A program made the translations under genes and the position numbers. Shown piece after piece: positions 35,910 to 46,036 of a stretch of 64,000 nucleotides of DNA; position 1 is the stretch's first letter, and every line of letters begins with the position of its first letter. Source of the stretch: Piliocolobus tephrosceles (Eukaryota; Chordata; Mammalia; Primates; Cercopithecidae); contig NC_045452.1 in NCBI RefSeq assembly GCF_002776525.5, positions 25,671,189 to 25,735,188 of the forward strand, given 5' to 3'. The notes under the pieces are model-generated. The model did no database searches and was not told the DNA's origin. It was given only the letters and a program-made list of their open reading frames with translations.

Positions 35910-36253
35910 TGTTTTGTTTTTTTGTTTGTTTGCTTTTTTGTTTGTTTGTTTCGTTTTGGTTTGTCTGTTTTGAGATGGAGTTTTACTCTTGTTGCCCAGG
36001 CTGGAGTGCAATGGCGCAATCTCGGCTCACTGCAACCTCTGCCTCCCAGGTTCAAGCGATTCTCCTGCCTCATCTTCTGGAGTATCTGGGATTACAGGTG
36101 CCTGCCACCATGCCTGGCTAATTTTTTGTATTAGTAGAGATAGGGTTTCACCATGTTGGCCAGGCTGGTCTTGAACTCCTGACCTCAGGTGATCCACCCA
36201 CCTCAGCCTCCCCAAGTGCTGGGATTACAGGCGGGAGCCACCGCGCCCAGCCT
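35910..36253 (-). mobile_element. Alu (minus) with a GTTT-rich tail
   Basis: Reverse AluS-like element. Its tail (35910-35970) is a degenerate tttg/gttt repeat. It ends 'gagccaccgcgcccagcc'. Confidence 0.94.
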
Positions 36254-36261
36254 GTTTTGTT

Positions 36262-36520
36262 TTTTGAGACAGGGTCTCACTCTGTCGCCCAGGCTGGAGT
36301 GCAGTGGCATGATCATGGCTCACTGCAACCTAAAACTCTTGGGCTCAAGTGATCCTCCCACCTTCAGCTACCAAGTAGCTGGAAGTACAGGCAAATGCCA
36401 CCATAGAGATGGGGGTCTCAATTTGTTGCCTGGGCTGGTCTCAAACTCCTGGCCTCAAGCAATCCTCTTGCCTCAGCCTCCCAAAGTGGTAGGATTACAG
36501 GCATAAGCCACCGCATACAA
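36262..36520 (-). mobile_element. Alu (minus), shortened
   Basis: Second reverse Alu immediately beyond the first; the centre is deleted around 'accatagagatgggggtctc'. Confidence 0.92.
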
Positions 36521-36574
36521 CTTGCACTTTTTCATAGCCAACTTGTGAGGACTAAATTTAAAAAGTATGAGGCA

Positions 36575-36625
36575 CCAAACTGTGCTTAGCACATAGTAAG
36601 TGTTCAATTAGTACTAGCCAGTAGT
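36575..36625 (+). mobile_element. MIR/L2 3' tail
   Basis: 'gtgcttagcacatagtaagt' followed by 'gttcaatta' is the shared MIR/L2 3' motif. Confidence 0.6.
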
Positions 36626-36646
36626 AGTAGTAGTAGTTATTGTTGT
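36622..36646. repeat. (TAG)n microsatellite
   Basis: About eight tag units at the end of the MIR/L2 tail. Confidence 0.85.
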
Positions 36647-37384
36647 AGTAGAAATAGAAGTAGTAAAACTGTGGACAAATAGATGGAAAGAAAAAGTAAC
36701 AAATGGTATCTGAAACAAAGTAAACAAAATAAGCAGTGAAAGATCAAAACCAAAAGTAGAAAATGAAGCTTTTAGTACTGAAGGGGTATCATACTCATGT
36801 TATCTCTATTCAGTTTTCTCAAACCTGTTGCAGTTGTTAACAACTGCCTTGTTAACAGCCAGCAGCCTCCCACCAGATTCCTGATCTGGTCAGGCAGCAG
36901 GCTATTAAACATCCTCATGGAGCTGGTTCTGTCTCCAGGTGCCAATCAGCTGCAGGGATCACAGCATGGGTGCTATAGAGATCTCTGTATAAGGGGAAGA
37001 AGTGGAGAGCTGGAACAGGGCGGTTTTTCCCTGGAGAGTGCAATTTACAGTCTCAGGTAAGCACTTCTTGATAAATATCTATGATCACCTATCATGAACC
37101 AAGCATTAAAATGAGCATAGAGGAAAAAGGGAAAGCACAGATAACTAAAATAAAAGCCTCATCCTCAAAGGATCTTTCAATAAGACTGGGTAGGAGGCAA
37201 ATATCTTCGCATAAATTCAAAGAGGGCATTTCTGACTCACTTTCATATCCCCAGAACTTAGCCAAGTAAACATTCGCTGAATTGAAGGCAATGGATAAAA
37301 GACATGAACTGTAGTGTATGAAAGTAGAATTTATTTACAGCATTTCTGTTAAGTCCACCCATTTAGGAGCACATATTAAATTAG

Positions 37385-37620
37385 GCCAAGGCGGGCAGAT
37401 CACTTGAGGTCAGGAGTTTGAAACCAACCTGGCCAACATGGTGAAACCCCATCTCTACTAAAAATACAAAAATTAGCTGGGCGTGGTGGCAGGCGCCTGT
37501 AAATCCCAACTACTTGGGAGGCCAAGGCACGAGAATCGCTTGAACCCGGGAGGCGGAGGTTGCAGTGAGATGGGATTGTGTCACTGCACTCCAGCCTGGG
37601 TGACAGAGCAAGATTCCGTC
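37385..37620 (+). mobile_element. Alu, 5' truncated
   Basis: Begins at 'ggccaaggcgggcagatcac' inside the left arm. The tail has become the long purine tract that follows. Confidence 0.93.
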
Positions 37621-37915
37621 AGGAAAGAAAAGGAGAGGAGAGAGGAGGGGAGGGGAGCAGAGGGGAAGGGGAGGGGAGGGGAAGGAGAGGGGAGGAGAGG
37701 AAGGAAAGAAAGAGGAGAGTAGAGGAGAGGGGAGGAGAGGGAGGGGTGGGAGGAAGGAAGGAAGGAAGGAAGGAAGGAAGGAAGGAAGGAAGGAAGGAAG
37801 GAAGGNNNNNNNNNNAGGAAGGAAGGAAGGAAGGAAGGAAGGAAGGAAGGAAGGAAGGAAGGGAAAGAAAGAGAGAGAAGAAGAAAAAAGAAAAGAGAAA
37901 AGAAAAGAAAGAGTC
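37621..37915. repeat. Polypurine GGAA/GGGA tract with a 10-N gap
   Basis: Almost 300 bp of G and A on the plus strand with only a few pyrimidines. Degenerate ggggaggagag units lead into pure (GGAA)n at 37753-37860, broken by ten N (37806-37815). The long low-complexity open frames across it are artefacts. Confidence 0.95.
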
Positions 37916-38096
37916 CCCTTAACAGGGGCAAGACATCCTGAAAGGCAAAGATTTGGAGAGAAAGGAAGGGAGTAGAGAGAGGAGTAATTTGGACAACCTT
38001 CAAGTAAGCCCTGTACACATGTGTAACTCACAAAGTGTTTCCAAACAAAATTTCTGAGGGAGGCTGGGTAATTATGTGTAGGCTAAGGGAGAAGAG

Positions 38097-38282
38097 TGTA
38101 AAAGAGCAGAGGTTTTGCCGTGAGACAGAAATGAGTTTGAATTCTGGCTCAGAAACTTCCTATGATAGTTGTGTGACTTTGGAAAAGTCCCTTCACCCCA
38201 TAGGTCTCAAGTCCTCGTCTGCCTACAGGAGGGAGTCAATCATGATATTCACAAGAGTGCTGTGGCACAAATGAAATCAGGA
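38097..38282 (+). mobile_element. MIR SINE
   Basis: 'gtttgaattctggctcagaa', 'gttgtgtgactttggaaaag' and the following segment match MIR. It lies near the EFCAB6 promoter. Confidence 0.85.
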
Positions 38283-38414
38283 GCATGAGACATGTTGTAA
38301 ACTGGAGAGATTTAGGGCATTTCCACACACATTTCCCAGCTGATTCTCACAGAGATGCAGGGAGGAAGACGTCACCATCGTCAGCGTTGTTTATCGTTCT
38401 TCTCCACATATCAG

Positions 38415-38525
38415 GTAAGCTCCGGGAACAGGGGCCCTACTATTTCCCACAGGGCCCCAGGGCCTACAACGTGCCTGGCACAAGCAGACGCGCCCTGAAC
38501 ACCTGCTGGGTGAATAAACAAATCA
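38415..38525 (+). mobile_element. L2 LINE 3' tail
   Basis: 'cccagggcctacaacgtgcc', 'tggcacaagcag' and the end 'ctgggtgaataaacaaat' match the L2 3' end. It abuts the CpG island. Confidence 0.75.
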
Positions 38526-38559
38526 CCACCCCTTCATCCCTGGGAGTGGGCAGCAGCCC

Positions 38560-39060
38560 CGGCCTTCTCAGGGCAGTGAGACCCACGGAGCTGCCCGCCC
38601 GCCCAGCCCCTCCTCGGCCTGTCGCACGCGCGTGGCCACCCCGAATGCAGCCTTACCGGGGCCCCCTCCTCGATTCTCCGCCTAGCTGGGCCGGCACCCG
38701 CGTGCGCCAACCCCAAGCCGCGGGGTCTGAGAGGGGCCGCCCGTTCGGCGTCTCTAGGACGCTGTTGCCCGAGAGATGACGGCAGTCGCTGACTGGAGAA
38801 TAAGCATACACGCCTGGCAAGAAGCGGAGCTATGATTGGTCAATTGGAGATAAACGAGAAGGGGCGGGGCCAGGTTGGTTCCGCGACTGCACTCCTGGAA
38901 GAAATTTCCGCCGGAAGTCACGTTCTCTGAGGAGCGGGAGCCCTGGCGACTCGCGTCACGGGAGCGGGTTTCTGTTACGTGGGCTTTAGCGCGAGCTGGG
39001 CGGTCGGCCCGGTCCCACCGAACTGCCTAGGGCCGTGTGGCCGGGGGAAGTCAGCCCCCT
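38560..39060. promoter_or_regulatory. CpG island and probable bidirectional promoter of EFCAB6
   Basis: This is the only CpG-dense stretch of the left 45 kb outside Alu elements. It holds a GC box (ggggcggggc, 38861-38870), CCAAT motifs in both orientations (attggt at 38835, caattgg at 38841, ttggtt at 38875) and an ETS-type motif (ccggaagt, about 38911-38918). There is no TATA box, as is typical of dispersed-start CpG promoters. It sits where EFCAB6 transcription should start on the minus strand. The motif layout would also support plus-strand transcription, but I cannot identify a plus-strand gene. The far left part overlaps a MIR/L2 relic, so the core is about 38,600-39,020. Confidence 0.75.
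38657..38780 (-). other. EFCAB6: EFCAB6 predicted noncoding first exon
   Basis: This is a predicted 5' UTR exon on the minus strand. The donor is clear: exon bases CCCG are followed by GTAAGG (GT at 38656-38655), inside a CpG island about 31 kb upstream of the start-codon exon, which itself begins with an acceptor and therefore needs an upstream exon. The right boundary (transcription start) is only an estimate. It was placed about 60-80 bp downstream of two CCAAT boxes read on the minus strand (complement of attgg at 38835-38839 and 38843-38847). No TATA box is seen. This is an inference; a different start or extra alternative first exons are possible. Confidence 0.5.
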
Positions 39061-39429
39061 GCTCTGAGAAGCAGACTCTCCATCTGTAAAAGGCTAAGCG
39101 TGCCCACTTGGGGCCTGTGGTCAGGATTGGATGGAGTAAAGTCGGCAAAGCTCCTATCGCATCCTGCGCCTTCGTTAGGGTGAGCACTGATGGGGACTCG
39201 CATTGTGCCACCAGGTAGCGGGTCCCACTGGGTCCCTTTGTGTGCTGGAGGAGACAGCCCTGGAGGACGGGGGCTCGCCTGCTTTGCTCAGGCTGTAGCC
39301 TCAGCCTCCGCCCATACCCACAGTAGGCATCCATTCCATTGATATTCGCCAAGTGAGTGAATTACTACTAAGACACAGGGCCGAGTGGAAGCGCCATAAA
39401 TCGTGTGAGTGACAGTAATTGTTGTCGCT

Positions 39430-39655
39430 GACCCTGTGGAGCACTTCCCTTGCCAAGCACTCACCCATCCTAGGTATGTACTTTACATGTAATAGTCATC
39501 TTCATTTGTCTTCACAACAGCCCAGTGAGGTAGGTGCTGTGGTTATTCCCATTTTACAGATAGGAAACTGAGGCACACAGGGCATTTTGTTCAAGGACAC
39601 ACTGCCAGTCAAGGGTAGGAGCAGAGTAAGAACCCAGGGAGCTTGCTCTTAGGCA
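39430..39655 (-). mobile_element. MIR SINE, antisense
   Basis: Very clear MIR reverse complement: 'cccagtgaggtaggtgctgt', 'cattttacagataggaaact', 'gaggcacacagg'. Confidence 0.88.
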
Positions 39656-40039
39656 CCCTGCCGCGCTGCTCACTGTGGGAGAGAAGCAGCCAGGCAGATG
39701 TGGGTGCCCTGATGTGTGCTGCAAAGATGGATACTATGCGGTCCCTGCTGGGTAGTCTGACTATACTTCACTGGCCAGCTAGTTTTCCTGTTCACCAAGA
39801 GAATTCTTTCCCATGGCTTGTCTCAGACCTCCCGCACCCACTATGTCCTCACCTCACTCAGTGACCAGGGGTCTTATCCCATTGAGAAAATGGAATGCAG
39901 AAGAATGGAATACACTCCTTCACGATCACTTTGGCATTCATTCCTTCTTTTGCTCTTGCCCCAAAAGAGGGTCTCTCCCAGAGGCCAGTCCCTCTAACTA
40001 TGTCCTGGATCCCTCCCCATTTGCCTTCTTTATTATAGG

Positions 40040-40478
40040 CAGTGTGGTCTGGGGATCCTGAGACCCTTTCAGACTGTCCATGGGGCCAAAAAATACTTTC
40101 ATAACACTAAGACTTTACTTGCTTCTTCATTGTTATTCTCTCATAAGTATATGGGATTTTCCAAAAGCTACATGGTGTGTGATATTGCAACAAATTGAAC
40201 GCAAAATATAAGAGATCCAGCGGTCTTGTACTAAGCCAGATGTTAAAGAGATCTGCAAAAATAGAAAACTGCCCCTCCTTTTGCTTTTTTGGAAAGTATA
40301 GTTTTTCATTAGAGAACGGTAACATGTAATGGGTTTATTATTTTTAATGAGTTAACAATTTTTTTATTGATTGTATTTTCTAACATGGTAAATATTGATA
40401 GATATAAACATGAATAAAAGTTTTTTGGGATCCTCAATACTTTTTAAGAGTGTGAATGGATCCTGAGGCCAAAAAGTT
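40040..40478 (+). mobile_element. hAT-like DNA transposon relic
   Basis: Related text at the two ends ('ggatcctgagaccctttcag' near 40050 and 'gatcctgaggccaaaaagtt' near 40458) and an AT-rich interior resemble a MER-class hAT element. Family not identified. Confidence 0.4.
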
Positions 40479-40499
40479 TGGTCCTGAGATCAAAAAGGC

Positions 40500-41620
40500 T
40501 TCAGTTATTCCCTCTCTCGATAGCCAAGAGTCTCATTCTTTCTCTTTCTCTTTCCCTCCTTCTTGGAACGTGCTTTAGTATCTCACATCTTAAAAAAAAA
40601 ATAGATGATCTTCTGGTTTCCACCCCATTTCTCTGCTCCTCTTCAACCTGCTTCTCAGTAGAGCTGTCTATACATGCTGTCTTTCAGTTACCAAATTTCA
40701 CAGAAGCGTGACTCTCATTGCCTGGTAACTGGCATTCTCACAAATATTTCTTCTATACTTGGCCGTACATTACTTGACCTCTCAGTAGCATTCAGCCCAG
40801 TTGATCACTCCTTTCTGCCTGAAATACTTCAGGCTTCTCTAATGCCACACCAGCTACTCAATTCTTAGGCCCCACTGGTGACTTCCTTCCTCTGTGTGGC
40901 ATTTGGATGTTAGGGCCTCTCTGACACTGTCGTAGGTCCTGCTATTACACTTCTCACCAGCCTTGACCCCTTTACTGGAATGTACTGGAGACCACTCAGA
41001 CTTAAGCCATCCACATTGCCCTTGATCCACTCACCTCCCTCACTTACCTATTTCTTTTTTTTTTTTTTTTTGAGACGGAGTCTCATTCTGTCGCCCAGGC
41101 TGAATGCAGTGGTGCGATCTCAGCTCACTGCAACCTCTGCCTCCCGGGTTTAAGCAATTCTGTGCCTCAGCCTCCTGAGTAGCTGGGATTACAGGCATGA
41201 GTCACCATGCCCAGCTAATTTTTGTATTTTTAGTAGAGACAGGGTTTCACCATGTTGGCCAGGCTGGTCTTGAACTCCTGACCTCGTGATCCACCCACCT
41301 CAGCCTCCCAAAGTGCTAGGATTACAGGCCTGAGCTACCGCACCTGCCCTCACTCACCTATTTCAAGGCAGTGCTCAAACTAGGAAGGCTTGTTGTTATC
41401 CCTCAATGATCACTACCTCATCCCAGACATCTAGTGCTTCAGCAAGTCCTGTTGATTCTAATGCCAGAATACCTACATGATAGCAATCTCTTCAATTCTC
41501 TCCAAGTTCCCCTCCACTACCTTGCCTTAAAAGCCTTCTTATGCTAAAAATAAAAATCTTTAAAACAGCTTGCAAGGCCACTGGGACCGTCCTATAACCT
41601 CCTTCTCCCCCTAGGATCAC
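40500..41620 (+). mobile_element. L2 LINE with a reverse-transcriptase relic, interrupted by an Alu
   Basis: The open frame at 40674-40868 contains LLDLSVAFSPVDHSFLPEIL, matching the L2 reverse-transcriptase motif A (DLSxAFDTVDHxxLL) with the catalytic Asp after AF changed to Ser. Later text (41430-41620) matches L2 further 3' ('gcaagtcctgttgattctaa', 'cttgcaaggccactgggacc'). It is nonfunctional. Confidence 0.72.
41057..41346 (-). mobile_element. Alu (minus, AluS-like)
   Basis: Reverse Alu with a T-rich head inserted in the L2. The text 'cctccctcacttaccta' occurs before it and 'gccctcactcaccta' after it, a diverged target duplication. Confidence 0.94.
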
Positions 41621-42198
41621 TGTGGTCACAAAGCCCAGAAGCTAGCCTGAATGGGGCTCCTGCTGGCCAGAATAATGAAGGACAGTAAAAGCAATAAGAG
41701 TCATGAGTCCAGGCCAAGGAGGGATGGACAGATAGAATAAATGCAGGACAAGGGAGGGCACGTGCTTACAGTAGCAGGCCTAGGGTCATGCAGGAGGACT
41801 AGAGCTGAAAAACCATCATGTTGCAACCACTGAGTAAAGATTGATTCAGGTAAGGATCATTCATGGGTGTTTCATCTCGGGGTTGTTTGGATGCAGAGTA
41901 GGATATTTGCATTGTTGTAAAGGATAGTCCCACAGATCACTTATTACTTACAAGGGAAAAAGCAGTCATAAAACAAAAGAAAAGTGGACAATGCTTGGAC
42001 ACCATAATAAAAATTAACACTGCCAACAAGGAGCATGGACATTGTGTGGCTTCAGATGTAATGTAAAGGACAACCTCCGTTGAAAAGGGCAACTTCTGTA
42101 GTATTCTCATCTGGAATGCATCACCTAATCCTATCATAAGAAGACATTAGAAAAAATAAATAAAGATAATTCCATTTTTTTAATGGTTTTTGGTGTTG

Positions 42199-42497
42199 TT
42201 TTGTTTTTTTGTTTGAGACAGAGTCTTGCCATGTTGCCCAGGCTGGAGAGTAGTGATGCGATCTCAGCTCACTGCACCCTCCACCTCCTGGGTTCAAGCA
42301 CTGCTGCTACCTCAGCCTCCCGAGGAGGTGGGATTATAGGCACACTTCACCACGACCAGCTAAGTTTTGTATTTTTAGCATAGTCAGGGTTTCACCATGC
42401 TGGCCAGACTGGTCTTGAACTCCTGATGTCAAGTGATCTGCCCACCTTAGCCCCCCAAAGTGCTGGGATTACCAGCATGAGCCACTGTGCCCAGCCT
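42199..42497 (-). mobile_element. Alu (minus)
   Basis: Reverse Alu from the gttttg-rich tail and 'gagacagagtcttgccatgt' to 'gagccactgtgcccagcc'. Confidence 0.93.
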
Positions 42498-42604
42498 GTA
42501 ACTTTGCCTTCAAATGCTTCTGAAAAAATTATGTGTTGATAGATAGCAAATAATAAAGCAATTGGGGCAAAACGTGCACAGTAAGTGAATCTGAGAAAGG
42601 GAGT

Positions 42605-42720
42605 TGTATTAGATAGGACTGTGGTAACAAATTTCCACAGACTGGGTGGCTTGGACAACAGAAATGTATTGTCTCACAGTCCTGGAAGCATCTTCAATCC
42701 GAAAGAGCCTGGGGGATAAT
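42605..42720 (+). mobile_element. Old LTR/MER-type interspersed repeat, family uncertain
   Basis: 'ccacagactgggtggcttgg' followed by 'acagaaatgtattgtctcac' is a well-known mammalian interspersed repeat start. I cannot name the subfamily. Confidence 0.45.
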
Positions 42721-42828
42721 TTTAGGTGATAAACCCTGGCCAATGTCTAACTGCGTGGGCAAACATGGAATTCTAGTAGGGAATACATTAACGTGTTTTG
42801 CACTGGCCTGCTCTCAACATGAAGCAGG

Positions 42829-43144
42829 CCAGGCACGGTGGCTCACGCCTGTAATCCCAGCACTTTGGGAGGGAGGCTGTGGCAGGAGGATCATCTGAGG
42901 TCAGGAGTATGAGACCAGCTTGGCCAACATAGTGAAATTCCATCTCTACTAAAACTACAAAAATTAGGTGTGGTAGTGGGCACCTGTAATCTCAGTTACT
43001 TGGGAGGCTGAGGCAGGAGAATTGCTTGAACCAGGGAGGCAGAGGTTACAGTGAGCCAAGATTGTGCCACTGCACTCCAGCCTGGGCAACAGAGCCAGAC
43101 TCTGTCTCAAAAAAAAAAAAAAACAAACAAACAAAAAAAAAAAA
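42829..43144 (+). mobile_element. Alu
   Basis: Dimeric Alu from 'ggccaggcacggtggctcac' with an A-rich tail containing caaacaaacaa. Confidence 0.94.
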
Positions 43145-44719
43145 CAGTGATGCACACATAAGTGGTGTACAACTGGATCAATGTAGCCAAGAGCCCAGAA
43201 ACTCAAAACCCTTGCTCATTTCCTTGAACCCAAGGACAATTTTTCCACGTGTTGAAATGACTAATTAGATCAATCCGTCATGAAGTTTTGTGATTCTTTT
43301 TTTTCTCCTTAAAGATCATCTTCAATCCAGAGGGTTTCCCTTGTTCCAGGAAATGTTTCACCTCCATGTGAAGATTTAATTTTTACAGAAACTGAAATTT
43401 CCCTCGTTTATTATCTAGATGAACCCCTAAAATCTATTCAATAAGGTTTGATCTTTGATGGAATAGACCAGAGTTGTATAATGTGACAGTGGCCCCAAGG
43501 AACAGTTTGTAGGAGGAGATTGTTGTTCTTTTCCGAAAAAAAAAAAAAAAAACTTTCCAGAAGACATTGATGGTTCCCTTAGGTGCCCTGCAGTGGGTCC
43601 ACTTCCAACAGGCTCAAGCCTGAATTTGGGGGGTGAGGTTCCCACCTTCTCCTAGATACCATTCAGCATCACTGAAGCCAGTAAACTCACCTCCCAAGGA
43701 ACCGTTACCATCTCTACTATTTACACCCATGGCATGAGCCTGCTGCTCAAGACCTTTGATGAGAATCTTGAAAAAGAAAACCATGAATCGTTGGAGAATA
43801 TATCTTTACACTTATTTGCAACAGATGGCTCAGTCCCTCAGTATTCAAGAAGAAACTCTGGGATCGTGGAGAGCTGTGTGGCAGTCACCCTCTGCCCACC
43901 CTGCAGGTTTTGGGGGCTTGGAGCTGGTTTTCACCACAATTCTGTACACCTAAGAGACTGGGCCGTAAGATCAAGCCTGTAATTATCTCACAGGCATCAG
44001 TGATGATGTTATGAATGCAGCTTATGCCTTCATGTGGAGAAAGAAACAGCAGGGGCTGATTAGCCCCGAAGAAGTTAAGTACTGTTTTCCACCATGTCTA
44101 TTAATAAAGAAGGGAGGAAGAGCAAGCGCGTGGCAGGGATGCGTAGCGCATCCACATGGAAACGGAGAGTCTGTCCCTCTCAAAAATCTGCTTCCCTGAC
44201 TGCTGTCCTTTTGGTAGCCTCATAAAATGGAGACAAGACTCTCCTCAGCTGTCCTGAGGAGGAAAAAAATTATATGACATAAAAATAAATGAGGTATAAG
44301 TAGCTCCTTTGGAAAAGCTACTGTGGTTATTTTTTCTTCACTAAAATAGCTGCTTTCTCTCTCGAATATTTACCTTGACAGATGACGCAGCTGCTCGTTT
44401 TAGTTCAATCGGCCAGAAACTAAATTGCACATGTTAAACATTGTCACTACAAATAATTGATGATTACTTGTAAACAGGGGGCCATTTGAGGATCTATTTG
44501 AGGATGCTCCACGGAGAGTGGCTCTCCACAGGCTCAGCAAAGCACCTAGGCATGTTCTCATTCCCCTTTAAGGGACTGATATACTATTAAGCTCTTAATT
44601 TCCTTGAATGGCTACTGGTTGTTTCCTTTCATGGAAACAAGAATAAAATCCACTTATGTTGCTCCTGAACAAGATTCCGTGGTGTTGAACACTGGTATTT
44701 AGAATTTTAATGAACCCCG

Positions 44720-45005
44720 GCTGGGCACGGTGGCTCACGCCTGTAATCCCGGCACTTTGGAGACCGAGGTGGGTGGATCACCTGAGGTCGGGAGTTCGAG
44801 ATCAGCCTGGTCAACATGGTGAAACCCTGTCTCGACTAAAGATACAAAACTTAGCCAGGCTTGGTGGCGGGTGCCTGTAATCCCAGCTACTCAGGAGGCT
44901 GAGGCAGGAAAATCGCTTGAACTCAGGAGGTGGAGGTTAAAGAGAGCTGATTTTGCGCCACTGCACTCCAGCCTGGGTGACAGAGTGGGACTCTGTCTCA
45001 AAAAA
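44720..45005 (+). mobile_element. Alu (last one in the window)
   Basis: Dimeric Alu from 'ggctgggcacggtggctcac' to a very short A tail. It is flanked by 'gaattttaatgaa' on both sides (about 44702 and 45006), a clear target duplication. No Alu is seen to its right. Confidence 0.95.
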
Positions 45006-45336
45006 GAATTTTAATGAAACCTGCCTCCCAAACATTATATTGCAGCAATCTTAGAAGAATGCCCCACCTCTGGAATAGAGAAGCACTTGGGAAGGAACAG
45101 TTGCATGTTCCCTACACCTGGGCAACAGGCAGGCCCCTGACAACCACACATAATTCCTTTGCTGAGAGCCAGGATCTTGCAACAGCTTGTCATTAGTGCT
45201 GTTTAGCATTTAATTTGCCTTTAGTTAGGTAACAAGCATTTATGGATTACCTGTTAGGAACGAATGCACAGTATGGGAACAGAGGGATGAATGAGGCACA
45301 GACTCTGCTCACGGCCTACTTGGGGCTAGAAATATC

Positions 45337-46036
45337 TACTCAGGAAAGAAAACTTGAAAACAGTTAGCAAATGCAAACTGATATACCATTACAGGGAATC
45401 ATCACTCTTTCCAAATTCAAGGCTCTAACTCCTGGCACACTTCTAAGGAAAAAAGATAGGTGTTTCTGCATCCCGTCTCATGATGGGAGTGAGGATATGC
45501 CCGTCAGGCCTTTTGTGGGCTGAGGAACAGTCTGGCCTTCTCTTCCTCTGCAGAGTCCAGGCGTGATAGAGACACAGGATGGAGGCAGCCACCACCCACT
45601 GAAAACCAGCCTGTCTGCCGGATCTGGCGACCCCCCNNNNNNNNNNNNNNNNNNNNNNNNNNNNNNNNNNNNNNNNNNNNNNNNNNNNNNNNNNNNNNNN
45701 NNNNNNNNNNNNNNNNNNNNNNNNNNNNNNNNNNNNGGGGGGTCGCCAGATCCGGCAGACAGGCTGGTTTTCAGTGGGTGGTGGCTGCCTCCATCCTGTG
45801 TCTCTATCACGCCTGGACTCTGCAGAGGAAGAGAAGGCCAGACTGTTCCTCAGCCCACAAAAGGCCTGACGGGCATATCCTCACTCCCATCATGAGACGG
45901 GATGCAGAAACACATATCTCTTTTCTTTAGAAGTGTGCCAGGAGTTAGAGCCTTGAATTCAGAAAGAGTGGTGATTCCTCGTAATGGTATATCGGTTTGC
46001 ATTTGCTAACTGCTTTCAAGTTTTCTTTCCTGAGTA
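45337..46036. repeat. Large inverted repeat (300-bp arms) around an assembly gap
   Basis: The left arm 45337-45636 is the reverse complement of the right arm 45737-46036. The inner 177 bp (45460-45636 versus 45737-45913) are identical by eye. The outer part differs at about ten of roughly 120 positions, mostly transitions. Both arms stop at six C/G beside the gap. It makes two identical 'proteins' on opposite strands, which are not genes. Confidence 0.95.
45637..45736. other. Assembly gap (100 N) at the palindrome centre
   Basis: Exactly 100 N, probably a placeholder for a gap of unknown size. It lies precisely at the symmetry axis of the inverted repeat. Confidence 0.95.

Larger units (their letters stand above)
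7438..38656 (-). other. EFCAB6: EFCAB6 intron 1 (about 31.2 kb)
   Basis: Intron defined by the predicted first-exon donor (38656) and the exon 2 acceptor (7438). Most of it is interspersed repeat. Stretches where I recognise nothing: 7440-7765, 13580-14130, 14240-14690, 17130-18280, 18790-19740, 20300-21820, 32950-33940, 34650-35285, 35590-35900, 36650-37380 and 37920-38095. Alternative EFCAB6 first exons or unannotated noncoding transcripts could hide there, but no signal singles one out. Confidence 0.55.

Noticed and set aside
37510..38031. Ser/Pro/Leu-rich or Lys/Glu/Gly/Arg-rich frames of 114-173 codons
   Set aside because: They are translations of the GGAA/GGGA purine tract and run through an N gap.
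38285..38779. 164-codon plus-strand frame over the EFCAB6 promoter
   Set aside because: It begins near a MIR, passes through an L2 tail and ends in the CpG island; GC-rich islands keep frames open by chance.
40674..40868. Possible reverse-transcriptase gene
   Set aside because: Only motif A of an L2 reverse transcriptase is recognisable, with a catalytic Asp replaced and stops nearby; it is a fossil.
45478..45895. Two identical 110-codon open frames on opposite strands
   Set aside because: They are the same sequence in the two palindrome arms and are kept open only by reading through 100 N.
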